Source: Planctomycetota bacterium (GTDB lineage: Bacteria > Planctomycetota > MHYJ01 > WSZJ01 > JACPWG01). Taken from it: 8,075 bases of DNA. Made by a program: the position numbers and the translations under genes. Positions 1 through 6,478 of this stretch are shown in pieces. The notes below the pieces were generated by a model. It did no database searches. It saw only the letters and a list, made by a program, of their open reading frames with translations, and was not told where the DNA came from. Within the stretch, counting starts at the first letter, position 1; every line of letters starts with the position of its first letter. The DNA lies in the NCBI GenBank assembly GCA_016220045.1, contig JACRIP010000604.1, positions 1-8,075 of the forward strand, in the 5' to 3' direction.

Positions 1-2799
1 GCCGCACGCCCGACCGGCGCCGCCCCCGCACCGGGCGCCACCTTCGGCCGCTACCGCCTGCTCGCGCTCGTCGGCGCGGGCGGCATGGGCGCGGTCTGGA
101 AGGCCTGGGACGCCGAACTGCGCCGCACCGTCGCCCTCAAGATGCTTCGGCCCGACCTCCTCTCCGGCGATCAGGCGATCGCCCGCTTCCTGCGCGAGGC
201 CCGGCTCTCCGCGAAGCTCCGCCACCCCAACATCGTCGGCGTCTACGACGTCGGACAGGCCGACGGCCGCCACTTCATCACGATGGACTTCATCGCAGGC
301 CAGACCTACGAGGAGTACCTGAAGCCGACCGCCGAGGCCAAGCTGACCGGCGCGCGGCGCGGGCTCGAGCGGCTGCGCGCCGAGGTCGCGATCCTGGCCG
401 ACGTGGCATCCGCCGTCGCCTACGCCCACGGCGAAGGGATCATGCACCGCGACCTCAAGCCCGCCAACGTCCTCATCGGCGCCGACGAACGCGCCTACGT
501 GATGGACTTCGGCCTCGCCAAGGAAGTCGGCGGCGAGAGCGGCGCCGCGCCCGCGCCGCCCGGATCCGGCGCCGAAACGCGCGTGCTCGACGCGCAGGTC
601 ACCCAGACCGGCCAGGTCATGGGCACGCCGTCCTACATGAGTCCCGAGCAGGCGGAGGGCGACCCGACGCGCATCGGGCCGCGCAGCGACGTCTGGGCGC
701 TCGGGGTCATGCTGTATAAGGTTCTCACCGGCGCCCTGCCCTTTGCGGGCCCGGGCGCGCTGGCCGTCCTCCACGCCGCCATCCACGACGAGCCGGCGCG
801 ACCGCGCGCGCGCTTCGGCCACGCCCCCGAGGACCTGGAGGCGGTCTGCCTGCGCGCGCTCGAGAAGGCGCCGGAACGGCGCTACCCCGCCGCCGGCGAG
901 TTCGCAGAGGACCTGCGCCGGTGGCTGCGCGGCGAGCCGGTGCGCGCGCGCCGCGCAACCCTCGGCTATCGGCTCTGGCGCTGGGCCGGCCGGCACCCGT
1001 TCCGCGTGACGGCGACCGCCGCAGTCGCGGTCCTCAGCCTGACCCTGACCGGGACCGGGCTGACCTGGCACGCGGAGCGGCGTCGGGTCGCCCGCCTCCT
1101 CGAAGCGGTCGCGGAAAAGATGGGCGAGCTGGAGAACGCGGTCATGCGCGTCGAGCTTTCACCCGAGGCGCTGCGCCTGGTGGCCGAGCAGCGGCTGTCC
1201 ACGCTCGACGACCTGCTCGCCGAAGCGCCGGAGCTCGGCCCCGGCTGGTCGTGGCGCGGCAAACTGGACGAGCTGATGGGCGACCACTGCAGCGCGGCCA
1301 CGGACTACGACCGCGGCTGCGCGCGCAGTCCGGAGCTGGCGATCGTCTGGTACCTGCGCGGCATGTCCCGGCTGGCCGCCTACGTCCGGCTCAGGGAATT
1401 GCCGGAGGCGATGCACGTGCGCGGCGGCGTGGAGTTCGCGGCGGCCCCCCCGGAGACGCGGGAGTCGGAGGAGCGGCGCCGCGCCGCCCTCGCGGACCTC
1501 GAGCGCGCGGTGCATGCCGCCGCCGCGGATCGCACGCTCGCGGACCGGCAGATCCGGGTGGGACGCGGCATGATCGAGCTCTACACGGGCGCGCCCGGCG
1601 CCTGCGAGCAGGCGCTCGCGCTGATCGCGGGCTGCGACGACCCGCTCGCCGAGAAGCGGCGCGGGCGCGCCCTCTACCAGCTCGGGCGCTTTGCGGAAGC
1701 GGCGGACGCCTTCGCGCGCGCGCTCGCAGCCTGGCCCCAGGACGTGGACGCCTGGCGCGAACAGGGCGCCGCGGCGCTGGGGGCGGAGATCTCCGCTCCG
1801 CGTCTCGGCGCGGACCCGCACCCCGGCTACCTGCAGGCGATCCAGTCGTTCGGCGAGGCCCTCCGGCGACTTCCCGATTCCGCGGAGACCTTCGAGGGGC
1901 GCGGCCACGCCTACCTGCACCTGGGCGAGGCGGAAGAGGAGCTGGGGCGGGACGCGGGGGCGACCTACCGCCGCGCGATCGTGGACCTGACCAAGGCGCT
2001 CGAGCTCTATCCGGAGTGCGTGGCCGCTCACGATCACCGTGCCGTGTGCTTCCAGCGCCTGGCCCGGTGCGCCGAGGCGCGCGGTGCGGACCCGCTGCCG
2101 GACCTGACGCGCGCGCTCGCGGACCTGGACGCCGCGGTAGGGTACGATCCGCAGTCGGCCAAGGTGCGCTTCCGGCGCGGCGACGTGCGGCGGCAGCGGG
2201 CGCGGGTGGCCGCCGCGCAGGGGCAGGATCCCCGGACGGACCTGGAGAACGCCCTGGCCGACCTGGATGCGGCGCTCGCGCTCAAGCCCGACTTCGGGGA
2301 CGCGCGCGCGAGCCGCGGCGAAGCGTCACGCCTGCTGGTGGACGCGCGGGCGGCGCGCGGGGAGGAGGTGGCCGACCTGGAGCGGCGGGCGGAGGTGGAC
2401 CTGCTGGCGGCACTCGCGCCCACGCGGCCGGAGGCGCTGCTCAGCCTCGCGCGGCTGCGCGAGCGCGCGGGCCGGCGGGTCGAGGCCCGCGCCGCCTACG
2501 CGGTCGGCGCGCGCTGCGCGGAGGCCGGCTACGCGGAGCCGGAGGTGTCGAGCCTCTGCCGCGCGGGCGCCGACCGGCTGGGCGCGGCGCCCGCGGATCC
2601 CGCCGCCGCCGCCGGGACCCTCGAGCTGGAACGCGCCCGCCTCTGGGCGCGCATGGCCGACCGCGAGCGCGCGCTGGCGGAGATCGAGGCGGCCGTGCGC
2701 TCGGGCTTCCGGGATCGTGCGCTCCTCGCCGCCGATCCGGTGCTCGGCGCCCTGGCCGCGGACCCGCGCAGCGTACGGTTGTTTCCGGACGCCCGATAA
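1..2799 (+). CDS. Membrane serine/threonine protein kinase with C-terminal TPR region (5' end outside window)
   Basis: Hanks-type (Pkn/PknB-like) Ser/Thr kinase that phosphorylates proteins using ATP. The frame is open from base 1 and the glycine loop G-A-G-G-M-G-A-V spans 73-96, so the first in-frame ATG (85) sits inside the ATP loop and cannot be the start; the gene is 5'-truncated by the window. Visible motifs: VALK lysine (139-141), helix-C Glu in LREARL (196-198), HRDLKPAN with catalytic Asp (451-453), DFGLAKE (Asp 505-507), a long activation segment ending GTPSYMSPEQA, then DVWALGVMLY. A juxtamembrane R-G-E-P-V-R-A-R-R stretch precedes one hydrophobic segment (about 1006-1065). The remaining 570 or so residues are helical TPR-type repeats, ending with the 'SGF-D-LL-ADP-L--LA-DPR' tail common in TPR proteins. 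A single membrane pass puts the kinase in the cytosol and the TPRs outside. All key catalytic residues are present, so it should be active. Kinase identity is certain; its substrate is unknown. Confidence 0.96.
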   Translation, partial: AARPTGAAPAPGATFGRYRLLALVGAGGMGAVWKAWDAELRRTVALKMLRPDLLSGDQAIARFLREARLSAKLRHPNIVGVYDVGQADGRHFITMDFIAGQTYEEYLKPTAEAKLTGARRGLERLRAEVAILADVASAVAYAHGEGIMHRDLKPANVLIGADERAYVMDFGLAKEVGGESGAAPAPPGSGAETRVLDAQVTQTGQVMGTPSYMSPEQAEGDPTRIGPRSDVWALGVMLYKVLTGALPFAGPGALAVLHAAIHDEPARPRARFGHAPEDLEAVCLRALEKAPERRYPAAGEFAEDLRRWLRGEPVRARRATLGYRLWRWAGRHPFRVTATAAVAVLSLTLTGTGLTWHAERRRVARLLEAVAEKMGELENAVMRVELSPEALRLVAEQRLSTLDDLLAEAPELGPGWSWRGKLDELMGDHCSAATDYDRGCARSPELAIVWYLRGMSRLAAYVRLRELPEAMHVRGGVEFAAAPPETRESEERRRAALADLERAVHAAAADRTLADRQIRVGRGMIELYTGAPGACEQALALIAGCDDPLAEKRRGRALYQLGRFAEAADAFARALAAWPQDVDAWREQGAAALGAEISAPRLGADPHPGYLQAIQSFGEALRRLPDSAETFEGRGHAYLHLGEAEEELGRDAGATYRRAIVDLTKALELYPECVAAHDHRAVCFQRLARCAEARGADPLPDLTRALADLDAAVGYDPQSAKVRFRRGDVRRQRARVAAAQGQDPRTDLENALADLDAALALKPDFGDARASRGEASRLLVDARAARGEEVADLERRAEVDLLAALAPTRPEALLSLARLRERAGRRVEARAAYAVGARCAEAGYAEPEVSSLCRAGADRLGAAPADPAAAAGTLELERARLWARMADRERALAEIEAAVRSGFRDRALLAADPVLGALAADPRSVRLFPDAR
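1699..2388 (+). repeat. Five consecutive 46-residue TPR-like units within the kinase
   Basis: Within the kinase C-terminus, five protein units of exactly 46 residues (138 bp) follow one another: 1699-1836, 1837-1974, 1975-2112, 2113-2250 and 2251-2388. Each starts with a helix of the type A-x-x-D/S-x-x-x-A-L (AADAFARAL, AIQSFGEAL, AIVDLTKAL, ALADLDAAV, ALADLDAAL), has a Pro near position 13, a second helix, then an insertion near G-x-D-P (GADP, GRDA, GADP, GQDP, GEEV). Ordinary TPRs are 34 residues; these appear to be TPRs with a 12-residue extension. Flanking repeats on both sides look near-canonical in length. The DNA is diverged between units, so this is old protein-level repetition and not a recent tandem duplication. 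Confidence 0.8.
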
Positions 2800-2827
2800 C
2801 CGGCCGTGGCGCGGCCGGTTTTCTCTT
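2798..2827 (+). terminator. Rho-independent terminator of the kinase gene
   Basis: A perfect 8-bp stem, AACCGGCC (2798-2805) with GGCCGGTT (2813-2820), closes a 7-nt loop and is followed by the T-rich tail TTCTCTT (2821-2827). The left arm starts on the last two bases of the kinase stop codon TAA (2797-2799), so termination is immediate. It separates kinase transcription from the downstream hydrolase gene. Confidence 0.8.
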
Positions 2828-2855
2828 GCCCGCCACCCCCCGGCGCTGCTAGGTT
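2826..2855 (+). promoter_or_regulatory. Possible sigma-70-type promoter for the hydrolase/prepilin-like unit
   Basis: TTGCCC (2826-2831), an 18-bp spacer and TAGGTT (2850-2855) preceded by TGC (2847-2849) resemble a -35 and an extended -10 element. The match to the -10 consensus is weak (3 of 6), but the position makes sense: directly after the terminator and about 80 bp before the ATG at 2934. The rest of the gap (2856-2933) is C-rich with no other clear signal. Tentative. Confidence 0.35.
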
Positions 2856-2933
2856 GACTCCCGCCGCACCTTCGCCCCCCCACCCCCACGCTCCCCAGAC
2901 GCCACCCCGGGACGCACCCACGCGAGGAAACGC

Positions 2934-4580
2934 ATGCTGATTGCGCGACTGTCACCCCGGACACGCAAGCGCTTGGGCTTCGTGCTCGTGGCGCTCTTCC
3001 TGGCCGGGACCGCGCTCTACTGGACGGTGCGCACGTCGGTGAGCCCGTTCTTCCATCTGGAAGCGCTCTGGCGCGACGCCCCGCTGGCGCGCATGCGGCC
3101 GCAGGAATTCGAGGCCCAGGTGGCCCACGACCTGCGCGAACTGGGCGGGCTGCGCGACGGCATGGCGCGGCTCTCCGCCGAGGTCGGCCGCCTGGCCGCG
3201 ACCCTGCCGCGGGATGCCGGCGCGCTCACCCCGGAGGAGCGCCGCCGCCTGCGCGAGCTGTGGCTCGCCTTTCTCGACCACCAGATCGGACTCGACAGCC
3301 TCAAGCCCTTCTACCAGGCCTTCCCCGGCGTCAGCCGCTGGTCCGGCGCAAAGGATAACTGGCGCCACGCCCGGGCCTTCGCCATCGCATACCTGATCCA
3401 CCTGATGCAGATCGACGAGTCCCGGGCCTTCGTGGACGCCTTCCTGGGCCGCAAGGATTACGAGAACTTCCTCGACGAAGAGGTCGCCGCCGCGGGCGTT
3501 CCGGCAGGCTCCTACGCCCGGCTCAAGCTGCGCGCCATTCACGTGCAGACCTTCGCCGAGGTGCACCTGCTCCAGAAGTACCACGAGGGCCTGCGCCGCA
3601 GCCACTACGGTCCCTACCTGGCCGCCGAGCCCGCCGCGCCCGACGCCTGGGTCCCGGCGGCGATCGACGAGCGCGCCCCCCGCGTGAAGGCCTGGTATGC
3701 CGAGCGCGGGCTCGCCTCCTTCGCGACGAACACCCGGGACGTGGTGACCGAGGACCTCTTCGAGCACTGGTTCCCGGTGCAGAAGGAGGTTTCCGAATGG
3801 ATGGGAGACACCAAGGTGACGCGGCGGGCCGCGCTCATCACGGAAGAGCAGACGCGCGGAATGCAGGCGGTCCTGGAGCCGGGCGACATCCTGATCGAGC
3901 GCCGCAACTGGTATCTCTCGAACGTCGGGCTGCCCGGCTTCTGGCCCCATGCGGCGCTCTATCTCGGGTCTTACACTGAGCTCGCCGCGTACTTCGACGC
4001 CGACCCCGAGACGCGCGCCTGGTGCGCGGCGGCGGGGTCGGACGGCGCGCTCGAGCTCCTGGCGCGCCGCGGCCCGGACGCCGCGGAGGCCTTCCGGCAG
4101 GAGGCGTTCGGGCATCCGGCGCGCGTCATCGAAGCGGTGAGCGAAGGGGTGCTCTTCAGCTCGCTGGAGCACTCCTGCGCCGCCGACTACGTGGCCGCGC
4201 TGCGCCCGCGCCTGCCGCGCCTCGACAAGTTCAAGGCGGTGGCGGCCGCATTCGGCCATTGGGGCAAGCCCTACGACTTCAATTTCGACTTCCTGACCGA
4301 CGACGGCATCGTGTGCAGCGAGCTGGTTTACAAGGCGTATCGACCGGACACGGACAAGCGCGGCCTGACCCTGGAGCTGTCCGAGTCGCTCGGGCGCAAG
4401 GTCTTCCCGGCGAACGAATTCGTCGGGGTCTTCCGGCGCGAGCTCGACGCGGGCAACCGGCAACTCGATTTCGTGTACTTCCTGCAGGGCATCGAACGCG
4501 AGCGCCGTGCGGTGGTCTCGTCGGCGCGCGCGTTGTGGGAAAGCTACACGCGGCCGAAGTGGTGCATTCTGCAGAAATGA
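2934..4580 (+). CDS. Membrane-anchored YiiX/YebB-like (permuted NlpC/P60) cysteine hydrolase
   Basis: 548 residues. The start ATG follows GAGGA (2924-2928) at a 5-nt spacing. Residues 9-13 are basic and 14-32 hydrophobic, giving an N-terminal signal anchor with the body outside the cytoplasm. Residues about 40-300 form a largely helical region I do not recognise. The C-terminal part (about 310-500) carries the permuted papain-fold signature of the YiiX family (Peptidase_C92): LEPGDILIERRNWYLSN (Gly317 onward), then PGFWPHAALYLG with the likely catalytic His339, and further on GKPYDFNFDF followed by DDGIVCSELVYKAY with the likely nucleophile Cys461. The order His before Cys is the permuted arrangement. 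Family members are thought to act as amidases or hydrolases on cell-wall or lipid-linked substrates; the substrate here is unknown. E. coli YiiX is only about 200 residues, so the helical N-terminal half is an extra module. It is followed 17 bp later by the prepilin-like gene, suggesting co-transcription. Confidence 0.88.
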   Translation: MLIARLSPRTRKRLGFVLVALFLAGTALYWTVRTSVSPFFHLEALWRDAPLARMRPQEFEAQVAHDLRELGGLRDGMARLSAEVGRLAATLPRDAGALTPEERRRLRELWLAFLDHQIGLDSLKPFYQAFPGVSRWSGAKDNWRHARAFAIAYLIHLMQIDESRAFVDAFLGRKDYENFLDEEVAAAGVPAGSYARLKLRAIHVQTFAEVHLLQKYHEGLRRSHYGPYLAAEPAAPDAWVPAAIDERAPRVKAWYAERGLASFATNTRDVVTEDLFEHWFPVQKEVSEWMGDTKVTRRAALITEEQTRGMQAVLEPGDILIERRNWYLSNVGLPGFWPHAALYLGSYTELAAYFDADPETRAWCAAAGSDGALELLARRGPDAAEAFRQEAFGHPARVIEAVSEGVLFSSLEHSCAADYVAALRPRLPRLDKFKAVAAAFGHWGKPYDFNFDFLTDDGIVCSELVYKAYRPDTDKRGLTLELSESLGRKVFPANEFVGVFRRELDAGNRQLDFVYFLQGIERERRAVVSSARALWESYTRPKWCILQK

Positions 4581-4582
4581 GC

Positions 4583-4588
4583 GGGAGG
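4583..4588 (+). promoter_or_regulatory. Ribosome binding site deciding the start of the prepilin-like gene
   Basis: GGGAGG lies 9 nt before the ATG at 4598. Another in-frame ATG at 4577 overlaps the hydrolase stop as ATGA, a classic coupling arrangement, and would add seven residues (MSGRRTD), but it has no Shine-Dalgarno sequence in front of it. The 4598 start is preferred; the 4577 start remains possible. Confidence 0.65.
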
Positions 4589-4597
4589 CGAACCGAC

Positions 4598-5131
4598 ATG
4601 GGGGGACCATCAAACCGCCGCGGCGGGTTCGTGCTGATCGAGATCGTGATCGTCCTGGTCATGATCGCCTTCGTCGCGGCGCTGGTCTACACGGCGCAAG
4701 GCATGCTGAAAAAAAAGGTGCCGAAACTGGGCTTCGACTGGGTCGAGGCGCCGGCGACGCTCAAGCCGTGGACGCCGACGACCTACCGGCTGCGCCTGAC
4801 GCGGCCGGGAGAGAAGGAAGCGACGATGGCGGTCGCGGGGCACGCGGTCATTCTCAGGATCGACGATCCGGACAAGGCGAAGATCGTGCGCTACGTGACG
4901 CCGGAAGGCGGGTGGAAGAAGACGGGCTTCAAGGGGACGGCGTCGGTGGAGACCGGGACGGACGCCGACGGCGTGGTGACGGTGGAGCTGGAAGGCGAGA
5001 ACCCGGGGAAGGCGCGGCTGGTCTACGAGACGCACGATTTCGTCCCGCCGAGCGGCGGCGCGATGGGCGGCGCGGCGGCGCCGACGGACACGGTGATCAC
5101 CGGATCGACGGAGTTTGTCGTCCGGCAATAG
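4598..5131 (+). CDS. Prepilin-like (type IV pilin N-terminus) protein with an Ig-like domain
   Basis: 177 residues. The N-terminus is a type III (prepilin) signal: a short basic leader with Arg7-Arg8, Gly9-Gly10, then FVLIE, so Glu is at +5 after the expected PilD-type cleavage between Gly10 and Phe11. A hydrophobic helix follows to about residue 33, then Lys-Lys-Lys. The mature protein would be about 167 residues. The rest is predicted beta-rich: 'TTYRLRLT', 'GHAVILRIDDP' and 'TDADGVVTVELEGENPGKARL' strands, the last resembling the T-D-A-x-G-x-x-x-V-x-L core of bacterial Ig-like (invasin/Big-type) domains. I see no usual pilin head and no C-terminal disulphide loop. It sits 17 bp after the hydrolase gene and its end overlaps the convergent acyltransferase gene by 35 bp. 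No prepilin peptidase or assembly ATPase is in the window. Membrane tether or minor pseudopilin are both possible; the prepilin motif is clear, the Ig-like assignment moderate. Confidence 0.85.
   Translation: MGGPSNRRGGFVLIEIVIVLVMIAFVAALVYTAQGMLKKKVPKLGFDWVEAPATLKPWTPTTYRLRLTRPGEKEATMAVAGHAVILRIDDPDKAKIVRYVTPEGGWKKTGFKGTASVETGTDADGVVTVELEGENPGKARLVYETHDFVPPSGGAMGGAAAPTDTVITGSTEFVVRQ
4709..4749 (+). other. A8 run with in-phase slippery heptamer and downstream hairpin
   Basis: Eight A residues (4709-4716) followed by G interrupt an otherwise very GC-rich gene. In the reading phase used, codons AAA-AAA-AAG give the heptamer A-AAA-AAG (4711-4717) in the phase used for -1 frameshifting in E. coli dnaX. 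An 8-bp stem (4731-4738 with 4742-4749, one G-T pair, 3-nt loop) lies 13 nt downstream. A weak purine stretch AAGG (4698-4701) lies 9 nt upstream. The spacer is longer than usual and the -1 frame (open to 5268) encodes only a low-complexity Gly/Arg-rich peptide, so function is doubtful. Confidence 0.25.
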
Positions 5132-6392
5132 CGGGCTTGCGCCAGACCGGCCGCCCGGCCCATTCTACGGTGAAGTCCGCACGATCCCAGGCGGCGACGA
5201 GGAGGCAGGAGGCGCCAAGCGCGGCGGCGAATCCCGCGCACACTTCGGCAAGGCTGCATTTCCGGTAGTAGAGGGTCGCGGCATTGCCCAGGATCAGCCA
5301 CTGGGCGACGTAGAGGGCGGTGAGGCGGCGGCCCATCCAGCACCAGCCGCGCAGGGCGGCGGAGCGGACACGGCGCCCGGGGCGGCGCGCGGCGGCGGCA
5401 CCGGAGGAGTCGGGAGAGTCGGGGGAGTCGGGAGCGAGCACGCGGGCGGCCCACGGCGCGGCCCCCTGCGCCGCCAGGGCGAGGGCGGCGAGCGCCGCGA
5501 CCGACCAGGCCAGGAAAGCGAGGCCGTGATGATAGTAGCGCGGCAGGTCCGCGCTCACGGCGCTGCCGAAGGGTGCGCCGGCGACGGCGGCGGCGAAAGC
5601 GAGCGCGCATGCCGCCCGCCCGCGCAGGCAGGCCGGGAGCTCGATCTGGGCGAGCGCCACGCCGAGGAGCGGGTAGGCGAGCCAGGGAAACAGGGGGAAG
5701 TAGCTCCACGCGCTTTCGCCGCCGACGCAGGCGTAGAGGTAGACGGGCAGGGGCGCCAGGGCGTGCGGGGCGTCGGCGGTGCGACCGACCGCGGCGACGA
5801 TTCCGGCGTCGACCCCGGGGCGGGCGCAGACCGTGAGGAGCGCGAGGAGCGGCGCGAGCAGGCGGAGGACGCGGGCGGGCAGGCGGCAAAGCGGCGCGAG
5901 CAGGAGCACGGCGAGCCCGGCGAAGGGCAGGATATCCACGCCGAGGAGGTAGCGCCAGGGGTCGAGATCGAGCAGCCCGAAGCCGATGCGCAGGAGGAGA
6001 TGCGCGTGGAGGGCGAGGTTGAGGGCCAGGCCGCCGAGGAGGAGCCGGAGGCCGCGGAGGAGGAGGGCGCGGACGGGCCGCCGGGAACGGGCGAGGAAGA
6101 ACCCGAGACCCACCATGAGGAGGGGCGCCACCGGCGCGCCGCCGAGGAGGAAGGCGATGCGCCCGGCGAGCGTGTCCGCCACCTCCGGCCGGGCGAAGAG
6201 GGAGAAGAGGTGGACCGCGACGATGCAGGGTACGGTGAGTCCCCGGAGCAGGTCGACGCCGACGAGACGCGCGGGGGCGCGGTCGGGGGAGGGGGCGGGG
6301 GCGGACGCCGCCGGCGAGTGGGCCGGGACCGGGGCGGCGGCGCACTCCGCGTACGGCCCGGCCGCGTTCCGTTCGGCAGGCTCGCTGTCCAG
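5097..6392 (-). CDS. Multi-pass membrane acyltransferase (acyltransferase-3 / DUF1624-like), probable CTG start
   Basis: 431 residues if started at CTG 6392-6390. Integral membrane protein with about 8-10 hydrophobic helices, probably transferring acyl groups to an envelope sugar or lipid. The signature RLVGVDLLRGLTVPCIVAVH (6269-6210) is the family's first helix: Asp47, Arg50 and His61, with Arg and His 11 residues apart as in acyltransferase-3 proteins. Further family-like stretches are GGAPVAPLLMVGLGFFLA, RYLLGVDILPFAGL, YFPLFPWLAYPLLGVALA and MGRRLTALYVAQWLILG. The GTG at 6182 would delete the signature helix, so it is not the start. No ATG, GTG or TTG exists in frame between that helix and the preceding gene; CTG 6392 is the only near-start codon outside the motif and has GGGAGG 8 nt upstream, giving an N-terminal tail rich in Ala and Pro. 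Its end overlaps the convergent prepilin-like gene by 35 bp. Family call good, HGSNAT-like versus acyltransferase-3 unresolved; start uncertain. Confidence 0.82.
   Translation of the reverse strand: MDSEPAERNAAGPYAECAAAPVPAHSPAASAPAPSPDRAPARLVGVDLLRGLTVPCIVAVHLFSLFARPEVADTLAGRIAFLLGGAPVAPLLMVGLGFFLARSRRPVRALLLRGLRLLLGGLALNLALHAHLLLRIGFGLLDLDPWRYLLGVDILPFAGLAVLLLAPLCRLPARVLRLLAPLLALLTVCARPGVDAGIVAAVGRTADAPHALAPLPVYLYACVGGESAWSYFPLFPWLAYPLLGVALAQIELPACLRGRAACALAFAAAVAGAPFGSAVSADLPRYYHHGLAFLAWSVAALAALALAAQGAAPWAARVLAPDSPDSPDSSGAAAARRPGRRVRSAALRGWCWMGRRLTALYVAQWLILGNAATLYYRKCSLAEVCAGFAAALGASCLLVAAWDRADFTVEWAGRPVWRKPAIAGRQTPSIR
5407..5433 (-). repeat. Three-copy 9-bp tandem repeat inside the acyltransferase
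   Basis: On the plus strand GAGTCGGG(A/G) occurs three times in a row (5407-5415, 5416-5424, 5425-5433). In the acyltransferase frame it encodes Asp-Ser-Pro repeats (DSPDSPDS, around residues 321-329) in a hydrophilic loop between membrane helices. The 9-bp unit keeps the frame when copy number changes. Confidence 0.85.
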
Positions 6393-6400
6393 GGGGATCG

Positions 6401-6406
6401 CCTCCC
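6401..6406 (-). promoter_or_regulatory. Ribosome binding site deciding the acyltransferase start
   Basis: On the minus strand GGGAGG (plus-strand CCTCCC) lies 8 nt before CTG 6392. It is the only strong Shine-Dalgarno sequence correctly placed upstream of the conserved first helix. Its outer base (6406) is also the first base of the 27-bp direct repeat. Confidence 0.5.
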
Positions 6407-6432
6407 GCCTCGCGTTCGGGGCTGCCGGGAGC
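6406..6432. repeat. 27-bp direct repeat, copy 1
   Basis: Perfect 27-bp match to 6479-6505 (begins CGCCTCGCGTTCGG, ends GCCGGGAGC). The copies are 73 bp apart start to start and flank a palindrome, so this is either a short duplication or the borders of a small inserted element. This copy abuts the ribosome binding site of the acyltransferase. Confidence 0.9.
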
Positions 6433-6454
6433 CCGCAATTGGGTGCGCGCCGGC

Positions 6455-6476
6455 GGGGCGGTTCGCGAACCGCCCC
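6455..6476. repeat. 22-bp perfect palindrome, REP-like element
   Basis: Half-site GGGGCGGTTCG and its exact reverse complement join without a loop, followed by TACG. I recognise this as the type of G-rich palindrome ending in CCCCTAC that recurs in intergenic DNA of many environmental bacteria. It lies about 30 bp after the stop of the zinc-finger gene on the minus strand; there is no T-run after it, so it is not a classical terminator, though the hairpin could protect the 3' end of that mRNA. Confidence 0.85.
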
Positions 6477-6478
6477 TA

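Noticed and set aside
85..2799. ATG at 85 as the kinase start
   Set aside because: It falls within the glycine-rich ATP loop; the frame is open to base 1 and encodes the preceding kinase strand, so the gene begins before the window.
921..2852. 643-residue open frame on the plus strand
   Set aside because: Arg/Gly/Ala-rich shadow of the kinase gene with no recognisable motifs; typical of high-GC DNA.
2952..4613. 553-residue open frame on the minus strand
   Set aside because: Antisense to the hydrolase gene, which has clear family motifs, a ribosome binding site and a membrane anchor; the antisense product has none.
5147..5165. GC-rich inverted stretch after the prepilin-like gene as a terminator
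   Set aside because: Only a 4-bp stem can be formed and no T-run follows.
5097..6182. GTG 6182 as the acyltransferase start
   Set aside because: It removes the conserved D-L-L-R-G...H helix encoded just upstream in the same frame.
6455..6476. Palindrome as a Rho-independent terminator
   Set aside because: No T-run follows on either strand; better described as a REP-like element.
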